A stretch of 64,000 nt of DNA from Paenibacillus xylanivorans (GCF_001280595.1 NZ_LITU01000082.1:106337-170336); one strand, 5' to 3'. Positions 7,906-17,440 are shown, counted from the first letter of the stretch. Notes: a model not told the origin generated them from the sequence alone. A program made the numbers and translations.

Positions 7906-7914
7906 ATTGTAGCA
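7906..7914 (-). promoter_or_regulatory. Extended -10 promoter element of the AraC gene
   Basis: TGCTACAAT on the minus strand is an extended -10 that would start transcription near 7899, leaving a leader of about 35 nt before the TTG start. The same TGCTACAAT string precedes the GH4 gene. No convincing -35 was found, as expected for extended -10 promoters or an activator-dependent promoter. Confidence 0.5.
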
Positions 7915-8087
7915 AGTCTCCGCGATGTATTTCACCATGTAAATGAAAAATCATAACCAACCATGATTTTACATCCATAGAATAGCATTCATTCGTTTCT
8001 TGACGTACGCAAAAAAAGCCCTGGATACCCCCAACGCACCGAGGCACATTAAGGAAATACCAGAGCTTACCGACTATTAACGTTCAG

Positions 8088-10505
8088 TCATTTCCCACCC
8101 TTACCCGACTCGGGCGTGTGGAACTTCGGCAGTGTAACCTTCGACCAGTCGATATCCGATGCCATGTAGAAGGAAGGGTAGGATGGTTGATTGTATCCAC
8201 TGTTCTGTCCAGCAATTCCGACACGATACATCGCGTCATGCATCAGCGTGTACAATTTGCGATCTGTCTTCTCGGTGCTCAGATAGATGCGGATCGCCGA
8301 GCTGTCCTCCGTTCTCACCAGCATCTCTTCCCGCCAATCCCCGAAGATATCCGCTACGAGAGATGGCGTACCCTTGGTATAATTGTTGGTCAACGTTCCG
8401 GTTGCGGTCAGCAGCGTGCCTCGATTCCAATCCTTGATCGTAGGTGTGACATCGATGGCACCATCCACGATCTGAGTTGTCATATCGGCGGCCCATCGTA
8501 TATTCATATTCGTACCAGGGGCTTTATCACTTATTTTCTCACCGCTGGCTGTCCACAATCCCACGGCCCATGTCTCCAGCCCACGGCGGGTCGGGTCCAC
8601 ATCACCAATCATACCGCGTCCGGTATCTTTGCCTGTATAGCCGCCATAGATGACTTCACCAGTCTTCGCATCTCGCAGGGAATATCCGTACGGCGCCCAA
8701 GGACCACCCTCATGCACCATGAAGATTTCCAGTCCTGGACGATCCGGATCAATATCCGCTACATGAAGCGCATCCCCATGGCCCAGACGTGCAATCGTTC
8801 CCGGAGCGGCGCTCTCTGCAGGCATCAGGTCCTTGGAGCTGTACAGCACACTGCCATCATGATCAATCGTGGCCGAGCCGTACACGATCTCATGTTTGCC
8901 ATCTCCGTCCACATCAGCGACACTGAAATAGTGCGCGCCTTGGGTTGTAATCGAGCCATACACTGGATCTGTACCATCCACCCCATGTGGACCGTCATTG
9001 AACGGGTTCTTCATCGGTGTCCAGCCGCTGTCCACTTTCCATTCACGCTTGAGCTTTTTGCCATCCCAGTTATAGGCGACCATTGTGGAACGTGTGTAGT
9101 ACCCGCGTGCAAAGATTGCTGACGGTTTCTTCCCATCCAGATATGCCACGCCTGCCAGAAAACGATCTACCCGGTTCGCCGGTTCAATACGCGCCATCGC
9201 GTAATCGCCCCACATCAACCCATCATCCTGCCGTCCGGGCTCGTAAGGAATGGTCTCCAGCTCTTTGCCTGACTCTCCTTCGAACACGGTTACATATTCA
9301 GGCCCATCCACGATAAAGCCTTCGAACTTGCGCAGCTCATTCTTGTCACTGCGGCTCGGTGCATACACATCGATGAAGTAATCGGCCAAGCTCTCAGCAT
9401 CCTTCTGAGACAATGGATAACTATACTTTTTCTCTATCCCAAAAGCTTCCTCCAACGTTGCAGGCCAGTTGCCCTTCACGACCTCTTCATGTGTATGCCA
9501 ATTCTTGAACATATCCACGACATGATCATAGTAGCCATCTGCACTTAAACGGAAATCATCTTCGTTGGAGTAACCTGCTTTGCGATCCTGCTTCGGAAGG
9601 GTGATGTACTTCTCGGATGTCACTTTTCCTTTTTTGTTATATTGGATTATCTTGGTGCCTGGCGCGGTCTTAAACATCATCTCGGCCTTGCCATCCCCGT
9701 CAAAATCATAAACGAGCATCTGTGTATAATGAGCACCCGAACGGATGTTGACCCCGAGATCGATTCGGTATAACAATTGTCCGTCCAGCGTGTAACAATC
9801 TACGTAAGTTTTACCGGTGTAGCCTTTTTGCGAGACATCCTTAGCGTTGGAAGGGTCCCATTTCACAAAAAACTCATACTGTCCGTCCCCATCCACATCG
9901 CCCACACTCATATCATTCGCAGAATACGAGTAGGCTTCTCCTACTGGCGTCACACCATCAGCCGGTTTTTGCAAAGGGATATCAACGTAGCCGTTCGCCC
10001 AAGGTTTGACGGATGCACTGCGTTTGCTCTCCTTGCCCTTCTTGCTTACCGCTGCCACTTCATAACGGGACGACGATTTGCCTGCGGCATCAACATAGTT
10101 GGTACTGTCGGTGACCGTAGCAATCTTCTTGCCATCGCGATATACGTTAAAATCTGTACCTGTCAGACCTTTATCGCTATACCCTGTGGCCTCGTCACCA
10201 AGCAATCTCCAACTGAGAAAAACACCCTCCGAAGTAGACGCCGCGACCAGACCGCGATCAAGATATTCAAGCTGAATGTCTTTCACGTTACCGCCTCCCT
10301 TATGTGACTGCAGGCTGGCTTCAGCCGCGCTGTTCCCATTGGAAGCTGCTGCTCCGCTCACTCCCGCAGTTCCCGCAACGAGCAAAGCAACGCTTAGTGC
10401 CGAAGACAGCATTTTGGCTGCAAGTGGCAAACGTACTTTTTTACGATTGGAGTGCATACCTGAAACCGATCCTTTATGTATCGGCGCTGTTGTTTTGAAT
10501 TTCAT
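8088..10505 (-). CDS. PL11 family rhamnogalacturonan lyase, secreted
   Basis: 805 residues. It cleaves the rhamnogalacturonan I backbone by beta-elimination. A basic N-terminus and a hydrophobic signal region (about 30-52, ending GVSGAAAS) precede an N-terminal beta domain and an eight-bladed propeller with repeated calcium-type loops: DVDGDGQYEFFVKWDPSN, DFDGDGKAEMMFKTAPGTK, DVDGDGKHEIVYGS and DPTRRGLE. These are diagnostic of YesW/YesX-type PL11 enzymes. Whether it acts endo (YesW) or exo (YesX) is not clear. It is followed by the AraC regulator and preceded by a near-perfect cre site. Confidence 0.93.
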   Translation of the reverse strand: MKFKTTAPIHKGSVSGMHSNRKKVRLPLAAKMLSSALSVALLVAGTAGVSGAAASNGNSAAEASLQSHKGGGNVKDIQLEYLDRGLVAASTSEGVFLSWRLLGDEATGYSDKGLTGTDFNVYRDGKKIATVTDSTNYVDAAGKSSSRYEVAAVSKKGKESKRSASVKPWANGYVDIPLQKPADGVTPVGEAYSYSANDMSVGDVDGDGQYEFFVKWDPSNAKDVSQKGYTGKTYVDCYTLDGQLLYRIDLGVNIRSGAHYTQMLVYDFDGDGKAEMMFKTAPGTKIIQYNKKGKVTSEKYITLPKQDRKAGYSNEDDFRLSADGYYDHVVDMFKNWHTHEEVVKGNWPATLEEAFGIEKKYSYPLSQKDAESLADYFIDVYAPSRSDKNELRKFEGFIVDGPEYVTVFEGESGKELETIPYEPGRQDDGLMWGDYAMARIEPANRVDRFLAGVAYLDGKKPSAIFARGYYTRSTMVAYNWDGKKLKREWKVDSGWTPMKNPFNDGPHGVDGTDPVYGSITTQGAHYFSVADVDGDGKHEIVYGSATIDHDGSVLYSSKDLMPAESAAPGTIARLGHGDALHVADIDPDRPGLEIFMVHEGGPWAPYGYSLRDAKTGEVIYGGYTGKDTGRGMIGDVDPTRRGLETWAVGLWTASGEKISDKAPGTNMNIRWAADMTTQIVDGAIDVTPTIKDWNRGTLLTATGTLTNNYTKGTPSLVADIFGDWREEMLVRTEDSSAIRIYLSTEKTDRKLYTLMHDAMYRVGIAGQNSGYNQPSYPSFYMASDIDWSKVTLPKFHTPESGKGGK

Positions 10506-10610
10506 CGACCTTCACTCTCCCTGAGACAGAATGGGTGATGCTTGTCGCTGTGCTTGGATCTTTGCGACATCCTTCAATCGATACAAACGTTCATATCCTT
10601 CAAATTTTAC

Positions 10611-10624
10611 TGAATACGCTTACA
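10611..10624 (+). promoter_or_regulatory. cre-like (CcpA) site upstream of the PL11 lyase gene
   Basis: TGAATACGCTTACA matches 13 of 14 positions of the CcpA consensus TGWAANCGNTNWCA and lies 106 nt upstream of the lyase ATG. Catabolite repression of a pectinase is the expected biology. Confidence 0.6.
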
Positions 10625-11116
10625 AAATTAAAAAAGAATAACCTGCTTAAACAGACTTCTTCGACTCCGTCCCCCTTTCAATTCCTCTCCATCCAGAACA
10701 GCTCAATCCTGCCCATCGGGTATTATTATAGACATCCTACCTGTCATGACATAGGCAAATATCCGTCCAAAACGATTAATATTCAGTGTTGTTAAGGAAG
10801 GCTCGATGCGAAAATATGTACTTGCTGTTCAGCGGAGCAGCCGATCCGTTGTTATTTCCGTCCCTGCGATCTCCGAGTATAAGATTGTTCAGGCACTCAT
10901 GGCTCACGCAAAATATGTTCAAGTTTGATGCTCTAACGAATCGGTTACACCTTATTCTGAACATTAGCCGACAATGAAAAATCTAACGAACTTCAGTAAC
11001 GTTATCTCGGTAAAAACAGCGAAAATAGAGTGAAAACATAGTAATAACTTGTCTACGATTCGTTAAACTGCCGCACCTACTCCATTGCTCTAAATAAGAC
11101 GCGCTCATTTCGTTAA
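10625..11116. other. Gene-free stretch with a symmetric repeat element
   Basis: No credible gene between the PL11 promoter and the cellulase terminator. Within it, TAACGAA occurs at 10934-10940 and 10984-10990, and its complement TTCGTTA at 11059-11065 and 11109-11115. Both pairs are spaced exactly 50 nt, forming a dyad of about 180 nt centred near 11025. This looks like a structured intergenic repeat; only one copy is in the window. Confidence 0.45.
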
Positions 11117-11167
11117 AATGAGAAAAGGGGCGTTCCCAAAGTCATACACATGACTTGGAAACGTCCC
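11117..11167 (-). terminator. Terminator downstream of the GH6 cellulase
   Basis: A long imperfect stem pairs 11127-11144 with 11151-11167 (outer GGGGCGTTCCC / inner AAAGTCA with TGACTT) and is followed on the minus strand by TTTTCTCATTTT. A smaller AACGCC/GGCGTT hairpin lies about 25 nt closer to the gene. Confidence 0.65.
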
Positions 11168-11312
11168 TGCTCCTTTGTTGTGGTATGAAAACGCCCATAT
11201 GGCGTTCTCCACGACATCAAATAATCTTACTCACATTGATCACTGACCACAGCGGCCATCATCTACAGATCCCTTTAATCTTTCAATCCGTTCGATCATC
11301 TTGAAATTCCTA

Positions 11313-13466
11313 TTAAGGCTCAATGCCCCAGACCAGAGTGCCGCCTTTATAGAGGGTCACCTTGTTCCAGTCCTGATAGGATGTTTTGGTTGGATCATAG
11401 GAATAATCATTGGATTCATCAAAGTTGCTCCAGTCCGTCTTGTATATGCGGAGTTGGATATCCCCGGATTGTGCACCTGCCTGAATCGCGCCTGCTCCAG
11501 CAGTGAAGCTGAGCTCCACATAGGAATCGGTGAACGTGCGCTGGATGTTGGCACCACCGACTTGTGCCCAGTCGATTGCAGAGTCCATCCCTGCGGTGCC
11601 TTCTTTGGAGAAGTAATAACGAATTTTTAGATCACTCAGGTTTACAGCCGTGTTGCCTACGTTTTTGATGTTAAAGAACGGCTTGATCTGATTGTCTGCC
11701 GCGTTGGTATCTCCCGCACGATATTGCAGAACCAGATCACTGGTCGGAACAACTACACTTTGTGGTGTTGCGGAAGCTGCGGCAGAATTGGCACTTTCCC
11801 CGGCAGCGTTCACGGCACTAACCACATAATGATAGGTCGTTCCATTGGTCAGACCCGTATTTGTGTAGGATGTTCCGCTCACGTTGGCAGCAACCGTAGT
11901 GAATGGACCTGACGCACTCAACGCCCGCTTCACATTATAACTGGTCGCACCTGTGGAGGCGGTCCAGCTCAGTGAAACCTGTGCATTGCCTGCTGTCGCA
12001 GTCAGTGTTGACGGAACTGCTGGAGCTGTCGTTTCACCCCCTCCACCATTGCTGGCAGGAAGAACAGGGAATGAGTTTTGCACCAGCATGACGAATTGAT
12101 CATGGAACCAATGACCCGAAACCGGTGCGTTAGGCAGTGCACCCGTCAATACTCCATCACTAGTTGTAAACGTTGGATCACACATCCGGTCGAAGCCCTT
12201 ACCTTCGTTATTCGGAATTTCCGAGCTGGAGCCATCAGACTCCCCTGGAGGTTTGACCCATACATAGGCATCCAGATGGGCTGGTCCTGGTGCTGCTTTA
12301 GGTGCTTCACCTATGCCTGCTCCGCTGTTGTTACACCAGTTCCCCCGGTGATCCCGCTTATCCACACGCCCGGAGTTCACGTACGTGTTAATATCACTGC
12401 CTGTGGCAGACGTTGGACGGTTAATCCCGCCCCATCCATTGCGGCTGGTATCAATCAGGAAGCCCGTGCTGGCCGGCCAACCAGCTTGTACAAATCCGCT
12501 ATAAAGTGCCGCAGTGAAATCGGTTTCGTCAAAGTACGGATTCCACTCATAAAACTTGGAGGACTTGATCGGTTGTCCGCCAATGTTCAGATCCGGGTTG
12601 GTCAGATTCGGTTCGTTCAGCGGTGTGCTGTTCGCTGTGTTCGTGATGAACCCGTCTGCGCTACTAAGACCTGCTGTTGTTCCTTGGACAACTTTGGTGT
12701 ACAGCGAGATTGAACCTGTACTGTTATTATCCCAACCAAGCCAGCCGGAGTGACCAATATCCAGGTAGTTGTACACATTTGGAATGGCATGCAGCTTGTC
12801 CAGTGCATATTCAACGCCAGCTTCATAGATGCCTGTTGAACTCGCCTGGGCACAGGCTGGTGTACTGAGATTGGTTACCAGATTGGGCAGACTGTCCGGC
12901 TCAATGATGGCGATGATGCGAATGTCCTGATACTTGGGTTTGGCAAAAATATCGGCGATTACATTGATATAATCATTTTTATACGTCTGCAGGTCCGCCT
13001 GTGTTAGTGGAAGTTCACCATTGGACGCAAGCGCATGACAATCCCGGCCCGGCAGGTTGTAAATAACGAATGAAGCGGTAATCGGAGTTCCTGCTTTCTT
13101 TTGTGCCAAGGCCGCATCCAGATGCTGCTCCACACTTTTGCGTCCGGCATTGTCTGCTCCACCATGAATGGCGGCGATACGGTCGATCCAGACTGCCGTT
13201 GGATAGGATTTGACCGTTTCCATCTTGGCTTTTAACGACGCATCACTGGTGAGAGCAATGGACGTATCCACGAGAGCGGAATAATCCTGGTTTAAATACG
13301 CCGTAGCTCCGACAAACGGATTATCCACATGCGCTTCAGCCGCCTGACCCACTCCTGGAGCCATGCCTGGGAAAATGCCCGCTGCGAGCAGCGTTGCTGC
13401 CAGCACTTGTCTCATACTTTTGCGAAGGACCTTTCCGCCTCTCGATAAGGTTTTCGATTTTGTCAT
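11313..13466 (-). CDS. GH6 cellobiohydrolase/endoglucanase with Fn3 and CBM3 modules, secreted
   Basis: 717 residues. Signal peptide 1-42 (ending VGQAAEA); GH6 catalytic domain about 48-465; one fibronectin type III module about 480-570 (ATAGNAQVSLSWTASTGATS); C-terminal CBM3 about 575-717 (LQYRAGDTNAADNQIKPFF). GH6 hallmarks: VIYNLPGRDCHALASNGE around the catalytic Asp, IIEPDSLPN, YLDIGHSGWLGWDNN and DAYVWVKPPGESDG. It hydrolyses beta-1,4-glucan with inversion, attacking from the non-reducing end if processive. AAAGGTGG precedes the ATG. It is monocistronic, with a palindromic cre-like site about 290 nt upstream. Confidence 0.95.
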   Translation of the reverse strand: MTKSKTLSRGGKVLRKSMRQVLAATLLAAGIFPGMAPGVGQAAEAHVDNPFVGATAYLNQDYSALVDTSIALTSDASLKAKMETVKSYPTAVWIDRIAAIHGGADNAGRKSVEQHLDAALAQKKAGTPITASFVIYNLPGRDCHALASNGELPLTQADLQTYKNDYINVIADIFAKPKYQDIRIIAIIEPDSLPNLVTNLSTPACAQASSTGIYEAGVEYALDKLHAIPNVYNYLDIGHSGWLGWDNNSTGSISLYTKVVQGTTAGLSSADGFITNTANSTPLNEPNLTNPDLNIGGQPIKSSKFYEWNPYFDETDFTAALYSGFVQAGWPASTGFLIDTSRNGWGGINRPTSATGSDINTYVNSGRVDKRDHRGNWCNNSGAGIGEAPKAAPGPAHLDAYVWVKPPGESDGSSSEIPNNEGKGFDRMCDPTFTTSDGVLTGALPNAPVSGHWFHDQFVMLVQNSFPVLPASNGGGGETTAPAVPSTLTATAGNAQVSLSWTASTGATSYNVKRALSASGPFTTVAANVSGTSYTNTGLTNGTTYHYVVSAVNAAGESANSAAASATPQSVVVPTSDLVLQYRAGDTNAADNQIKPFFNIKNVGNTAVNLSDLKIRYYFSKEGTAGMDSAIDWAQVGGANIQRTFTDSYVELSFTAGAGAIQAGAQSGDIQLRIYKTDWSNFDESNDYSYDPTKTSYQDWNKVTLYKGGTLVWGIEP

Positions 13467-13951
13467 TAGGGTTCCACCTTTCCTGTGGTTGGATTGGGTA
13501 TATACTCATGTCTGATCCTCTGTGTCGGCAAGATGCTATGCACGGTAGAGAACGTATGGATGAGCTGTAGGAACTTCACCTCCATGAATGCAGTCAAATT
13601 TGGACAAGCGTAGGTCAACAACAATAAGGTGAAAAATAAGAAACAGAAATGGTGTCTTACACTGGGGTTAAGTGACACGGCAAGGGGAAACATCTGTAGG
13701 TGTGTGCGGGTGATCTTCGGTGAACGGCTTTCAAAGCTTTACTCAGACTTCAATTTAGTAAGCGCTTACTTTCAGAGATTTTAAAAAAGGCTTACCCTCG
13801 ATACAAACCTCACATCGCGTGTCCACCTCCTTATGAATCAGATTATACTCTATGTAAATATTACTGTAAATTGAATTTATTAAATTTTATTATAATTAAT
13901 TCCATAAATCAGGCAGGAATTTTGAGATGTGCCTGCCCAAGCCATAAGAAA
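13467..13951. other. Gene-free cellulase upstream region
   Basis: No gene with a ribosome site was found. It contains the cellulase 5' region, the AGTAAGCGCTTACT palindrome and an AT-rich stretch (about 13850-13915). A 75-codon frame ending on the cellulase ATG has no ribosome site and is not called. Confidence 0.5.
13757..13770. promoter_or_regulatory. Palindromic cre-like operator upstream of the GH6 cellulase
   Basis: AGTAAGCGCTTACT is a perfect 14-nt palindrome with the central CG of LacI/CcpA-family operators, and matches 12 of 14 cre positions. It is 291 nt from the ATG, farther than usual, so the promoter may also be distant. Confidence 0.5.
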
Positions 13952-13983
13952 GGCTCATCACGGACTTATCCCCCGTAATGAGC
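13952..13983 (-). terminator. Terminator of the ABC efflux operon
   Basis: GGCTCATCACGG and CCGTAATGAGC pair around an 8-9 nt loop; on the minus strand the stem is followed by CTTTCTT. It lies 32 nt past the stop of the adaptor gene. Confidence 0.65.
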
Positions 13984-14015
13984 TAATTCACATAGTATAT
14001 TCTCATACTCTCTTT

Positions 14016-15107
14016 TTATGGAAGCACTACAATATCCCCCGGTTTCAAACCGTTCAGTACTTCAGTCTTGTCATCCGTCTCGATGCCTGTTTGAATTGTC
14101 TGCTGAGCATATTGCCCGTTGCCTTGATCCAACATTACATATGCCATATCCTGATCACGCATAACCGCCAGCGTGGGAACCACCGTCGCTTGCTCCTTAC
14201 GCAGCGTTTCAATCTTGCCCTCCAGACTTAATCCACCGATCAACTTGGCGTTTGGCTTCAGATCAATGACAATATCGAATTGGGAAGGCTGCTTCAAATC
14301 TGTTTCCGTTCCCTTTCTGGCAAATTTGGAGATTTTGCTGACCTTTCCGGTTAACGGAACCTCCTTATTGCCCGTCATATGTACGCTTACAGGCATGCCA
14401 GTTTGAATTTTGAAAATGTCCTGCTCACTAATGGTCGCCACAAATTGCAGTTTGCCCGTATCCACAATGGTACCCACATACTGACCTTCGCTCACCATAC
14501 GTGTCTTGGTCTCCGCATCATTCATCAGAAACACGCCGGATACCGGCGCATACACGGTGGATAAACCGATGGCCACCTTCTTTGCCTGAACCTCCTGCTC
14601 CTTCACAGCGATGGATTCCTTGTTCATTTCGTTGGTCAGTCGTTTTGTCTCCCGCTCGGCGAAGGCTTTCTTCCGCTCTTCTTCGGTGACCCCTAATGGC
14701 TCGGAACCGTTTCCCTGATTAAGACCAATCTCATTTAATTGAGCTTCCAGCCTCGATTTCTCAATATCGGTCTCCAACTGCTGCACTTCTGTCTGAAATG
14801 CTTTCGAATCAAGCGAGAACATAACAGCTCCCTTGCGAATGGGCTCCCCATTCTCCACATTCCACTGCTTTATTTTCGAGGCAAAAGGAGCATACACATC
14901 TGTCTGTTTGGCATAAATCGATTTGCCTTTGACCTGAATCTCCTGCGTAATTGTCTCCTGAGTGACTTCAAATGTAATGGGCTGCGGTGCCTCAATGGGT
15001 GCTTCGGGCACCGGTTTATATTGCTGGTACAGAAAATATCCAGCGCCCGCAAGCAGGCCGATCATGATGATTCTCTTTATCCATTTGCTTATTGCCGAGT
15101 TCTTCAT
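14016..15107 (-). CDS. HlyD/MacA-type efflux adaptor protein
   Basis: 363 residues, one N-terminal membrane segment (about 13-27), then a membrane-fusion-protein layout. There is a lipoyl-like half (KQTDVYAPFASKIKQWNVENG), a coiled-coil hairpin (about 105-175, rich in E/K/Q), the second lipoyl half (VYAPVSGVFLMNDAETKT) and a beta-barrel (VSEGQYVGTIVDTGKLQFVA). In Gram-positives such proteins (YknX type) work outside the membrane with an ABC ATPase and a MacB-like permease, here the two genes upstream. Export substrate unknown; antimicrobial peptides or toxins are the family theme. Confidence 0.87.
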   Translation of the reverse strand: MKNSAISKWIKRIIMIGLLAGAGYFLYQQYKPVPEAPIEAPQPITFEVTQETITQEIQVKGKSIYAKQTDVYAPFASKIKQWNVENGEPIRKGAVMFSLDSKAFQTEVQQLETDIEKSRLEAQLNEIGLNQGNGSEPLGVTEEERKKAFAERETKRLTNEMNKESIAVKEQEVQAKKVAIGLSTVYAPVSGVFLMNDAETKTRMVSEGQYVGTIVDTGKLQFVATISEQDIFKIQTGMPVSVHMTGNKEVPLTGKVSKISKFARKGTETDLKQPSQFDIVIDLKPNAKLIGGLSLEGKIETLRKEQATVVPTLAVMRDQDMAYVMLDQGNGQYAQQTIQTGIETDDKTEVLNGLKPGDIVVLP

Positions 15108-15200
15108 TGCCGTATGTCCCTTCGTTAAATCTGTCTGTTAATTCTGTCTTGTTGATGCTGTCTGTCATTCCCAATTTGATTCCCTGTATCTCTGCTGCAT

Positions 15201-16571
15201 TTATGCCGATTTGATCACCTGTAACGCATTCGTACGCGAGGCACTAATCGCCGGATAGATTCCCGAGAGCACTCCGGTCAACACCGCAAATGCTATACCA
15301 GCAGGCAAGGTCGACGTCTGAATAACCACTTGGAGAGGTGTGCTTGCCTCCATCGAGACTTGCCCTTGAAGCAGTCCGTTTACCCCCTGGATGGCTCCAT
15401 AAGCGATGAAGACACCGACAATCCCGCCCAATACCCCGAGTACAGCAGCTTCTGCAATGAACATCTGCCGGATCTGCCACAGATTGGCTCCCAGCACCTT
15501 CATGACACCGATCTGTTTGCGTCGCTGATGCGTAGACATGATCATCGCAACAATAATGGACAGCGAAGCCAGCAGCATGACGAATATCCCAATGCCCATA
15601 GCGGCCTTCTGGTACATACCGAGCTGTTCCTTCATCGCCTGCTCCTGATACAGATTGCTGTCTGTCATCAGCGTCAGCTTCTGAATCTGCTCCTGCACCT
15701 GTGCCACATACTTTTTGTCCTCCACCTTTACGAGCGCCGAGTTCAACCGTCCTGCTGCCGCGGCCTGTGCCTGACTGCTCTGGAACTGTTCAGCGAGCAT
15801 CCGGGCGGTTTCGAGGGAAACATAGACTTTTTTGTCATACATCGCATTGTTCTCACTCATGCCGCCAGGTAACTTCAGCACACCTGTTACCCGCAAAGGG
15901 GAGCTTGTTTTGACTTTAGACGAATCATTCATGTCCTGATATTTCAGGTTAAACTGTGCCTGAAACAGCTCGGTTTGGGTAGACATCAACGCCATGTACT
16001 GCTGTAGAAACTCGTCATTAAACGAATCCTCCATGAGCTTGTCGTTCAGTTCACGTATCACCTCGGCGTCCACAAGTCCGAAGGTTGCACCGTAATTCGC
16101 AATAGCGGCTCCGCTAATTCCCGATGCACCACCTTTGTCAAAACGGTAGCCGAAACGGCTTAATGACCCAAGCTCTGTACCAATGACTTCCACATTAGAG
16201 CTCTTGCCATCCAGCGTTGCCATCTCCAGCATGTCCAGCTTCAGCATCGGAGCAACGGCGACGACATGCGGAAGACTGGCGATAATATCGATTTTTCGAG
16301 CTGTCAGTGCTCCGCGTTCAAAGGTAGACGTCTGCCCACTGCTCCCGCTCCCACCCGAGTTGATGCCTTCATTCGGAGATACCGTAATCTCATCCATTTT
16401 GTAATTCTCGTTTAACGTCTTCTCTCCATATACCTGTACCGACTGCCCCACGCTTAGCGCGATAATCATGGCGGCACATCCGATGGACAGGCCGATCATG
16501 CACAACAAAGTAACGACCTTCCTGCGTACAATCTGTCCCCATGACATTCGCAACACATCCAGAATTCTCAC
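15201..16571 (-). CDS. MacB/YknZ-type ABC transporter permease
   Basis: 456 residues from a GTG at 16571, chosen because it overlaps the ATPase stop as GTGA and has AAGGAG 7 nt upstream; a longer frame would overlap the ATPase by 55 nt. One N-terminal membrane helix (about 20-40, LLCMIGLSIGCAAMIIALSV), a large extracellular MacB-type domain, then three C-terminal helices with the FtsX signature (MKVLGANLWQIRQMFIAEAA, GIYPAISASRTNALQVI). The Gly/Ser-rich loop NEGINSGGSGSSGQTS is low complexity. Works with the ATPase and HlyD-like adaptor. Confidence 0.88.
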   Translation of the reverse strand: MRILDVLRMSWGQIVRRKVVTLLCMIGLSIGCAAMIIALSVGQSVQVYGEKTLNENYKMDEITVSPNEGINSGGSGSSGQTSTFERGALTARKIDIIASLPHVVAVAPMLKLDMLEMATLDGKSSNVEVIGTELGSLSRFGYRFDKGGASGISGAAIANYGATFGLVDAEVIRELNDKLMEDSFNDEFLQQYMALMSTQTELFQAQFNLKYQDMNDSSKVKTSSPLRVTGVLKLPGGMSENNAMYDKKVYVSLETARMLAEQFQSSQAQAAAAGRLNSALVKVEDKKYVAQVQEQIQKLTLMTDSNLYQEQAMKEQLGMYQKAAMGIGIFVMLLASLSIIVAMIMSTHQRRKQIGVMKVLGANLWQIRQMFIAEAAVLGVLGGIVGVFIAYGAIQGVNGLLQGQVSMEASTPLQVVIQTSTLPAGIAFAVLTGVLSGIYPAISASRTNALQVIKSA

Positions 16572-17272
16572 AACCGCGCTCCTTGCTCTACTGCCTTGGA
16601 CTGGCCACTCTTCACCAAGCATCCGTCCTGCAATGTAATGACAACCTGCATTTGCTCTGCCACTTCCGCCTCATGCGTAACAATGACAAATGTCGTATCC
16701 ATCTCCCGGTTCAGCTGTTGCAAAATGGAAATGATCTCTTCCTCCGTGCGCGTATCCAAATTCCCGGTAGGCTCGTCCGCAAATATGACGGACGGCTCCG
16801 TTATCAGTGAGCGCGCAATGCTGACGCGCTGCTGCTGCCCTCCCGACAGCTGGGAAGGGAACAATTCGGACTTGCCGACAAGGCCTACCTGTTCCAGCAG
16901 GTGCATCGCCTTTTGTTTACGTCGTGATGGGCGAATGCCCTGAAATACGAGCGGCAGCTCCACATTTTCCCGAATCGTCAGGTTCGCCAGCAGCTCATAC
17001 GCCTGAAAAATAAAGCCAATATGTGTCCGGCGGAATTCTGCCAACCGGTTCTCACTCATTCGCACAATATCCTGGTCCGCAATGAGGATCTTGCCGGTGT
17101 CCGGTTTCATCAGACCTGCCATCAGATGCAGTAACGTCGATTTGCCTGAACCGGAGCTTCCCAGCAATGCAACCATCTCGCCCTTGCCCACGGATATGTT
17201 AATGTCCTGCAATACGGGAACGATCCCTTGTGCATTGCGGAACGTGTGTGACACCTGTTCTACTCGCAGCAT
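16568..17272 (-). CDS. ABC transporter ATP-binding protein (MacB/LolD/YknY type)
   Basis: 234 residues: Walker A GSSGSGKST (about 37-45), Q-loop FIFQAYELLANLT, signature LSGGQQQRVSIARS, Walker B VIFADEPTGNLD. Subgroup features (FQAYELL, DEPTGNLD) match MacB/LolD-like ATPases that drive mechanotransmission rather than transport across the membrane. First gene of an ATPase, permease, adaptor operon. It lies 246 nt after the gene following the two-component system, with a terminator between, so it has its own promoter. Confidence 0.92.
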   Translation of the reverse strand: MLRVEQVSHTFRNAQGIVPVLQDINISVGKGEMVALLGSSGSGKSTLLHLMAGLMKPDTGKILIADQDIVRMSENRLAEFRRTHIGFIFQAYELLANLTIRENVELPLVFQGIRPSRRKQKAMHLLEQVGLVGKSELFPSQLSGGQQQRVSIARSLITEPSVIFADEPTGNLDTRTEEEIISILQQLNREMDTTFVIVTHEAEVAEQMQVVITLQDGCLVKSGQSKAVEQGARL

Positions 17273-17440
17273 GAATCCGGCTTCCTCTCATCGATGTAAT
17301 AGAGGTAATTATAGCCATCAGATGTATCGGTCCAATCTGGACTTGTATCCAATTTGTAAAATCATCCTTTTACACCATTGGATCGAGATGCGATTGAAAT
17401 GCCCTCTTTGGATTTATGCAAAATACTCGAATCACAAAAA

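Noticed and set aside
8118..9122. 334-codon plus-strand frame opposite the PL11 lyase
   Set aside because: Antisense shadow of a highly conserved gene; no ribosome site, no recognisable domain, residues rich in Arg/His/Cys as typical of shadow frames.
10776..10964. 62-codon frame in the PL11-cellulase gap
   Set aside because: No ribosome site; lies over the symmetric repeat element and shows no protein signature.
13466..13693. 75-codon frame ending on the cellulase ATG
   Set aside because: Would be translationally coupled, but has no ribosome site, no family and Cys/Phe-rich chance-like composition.
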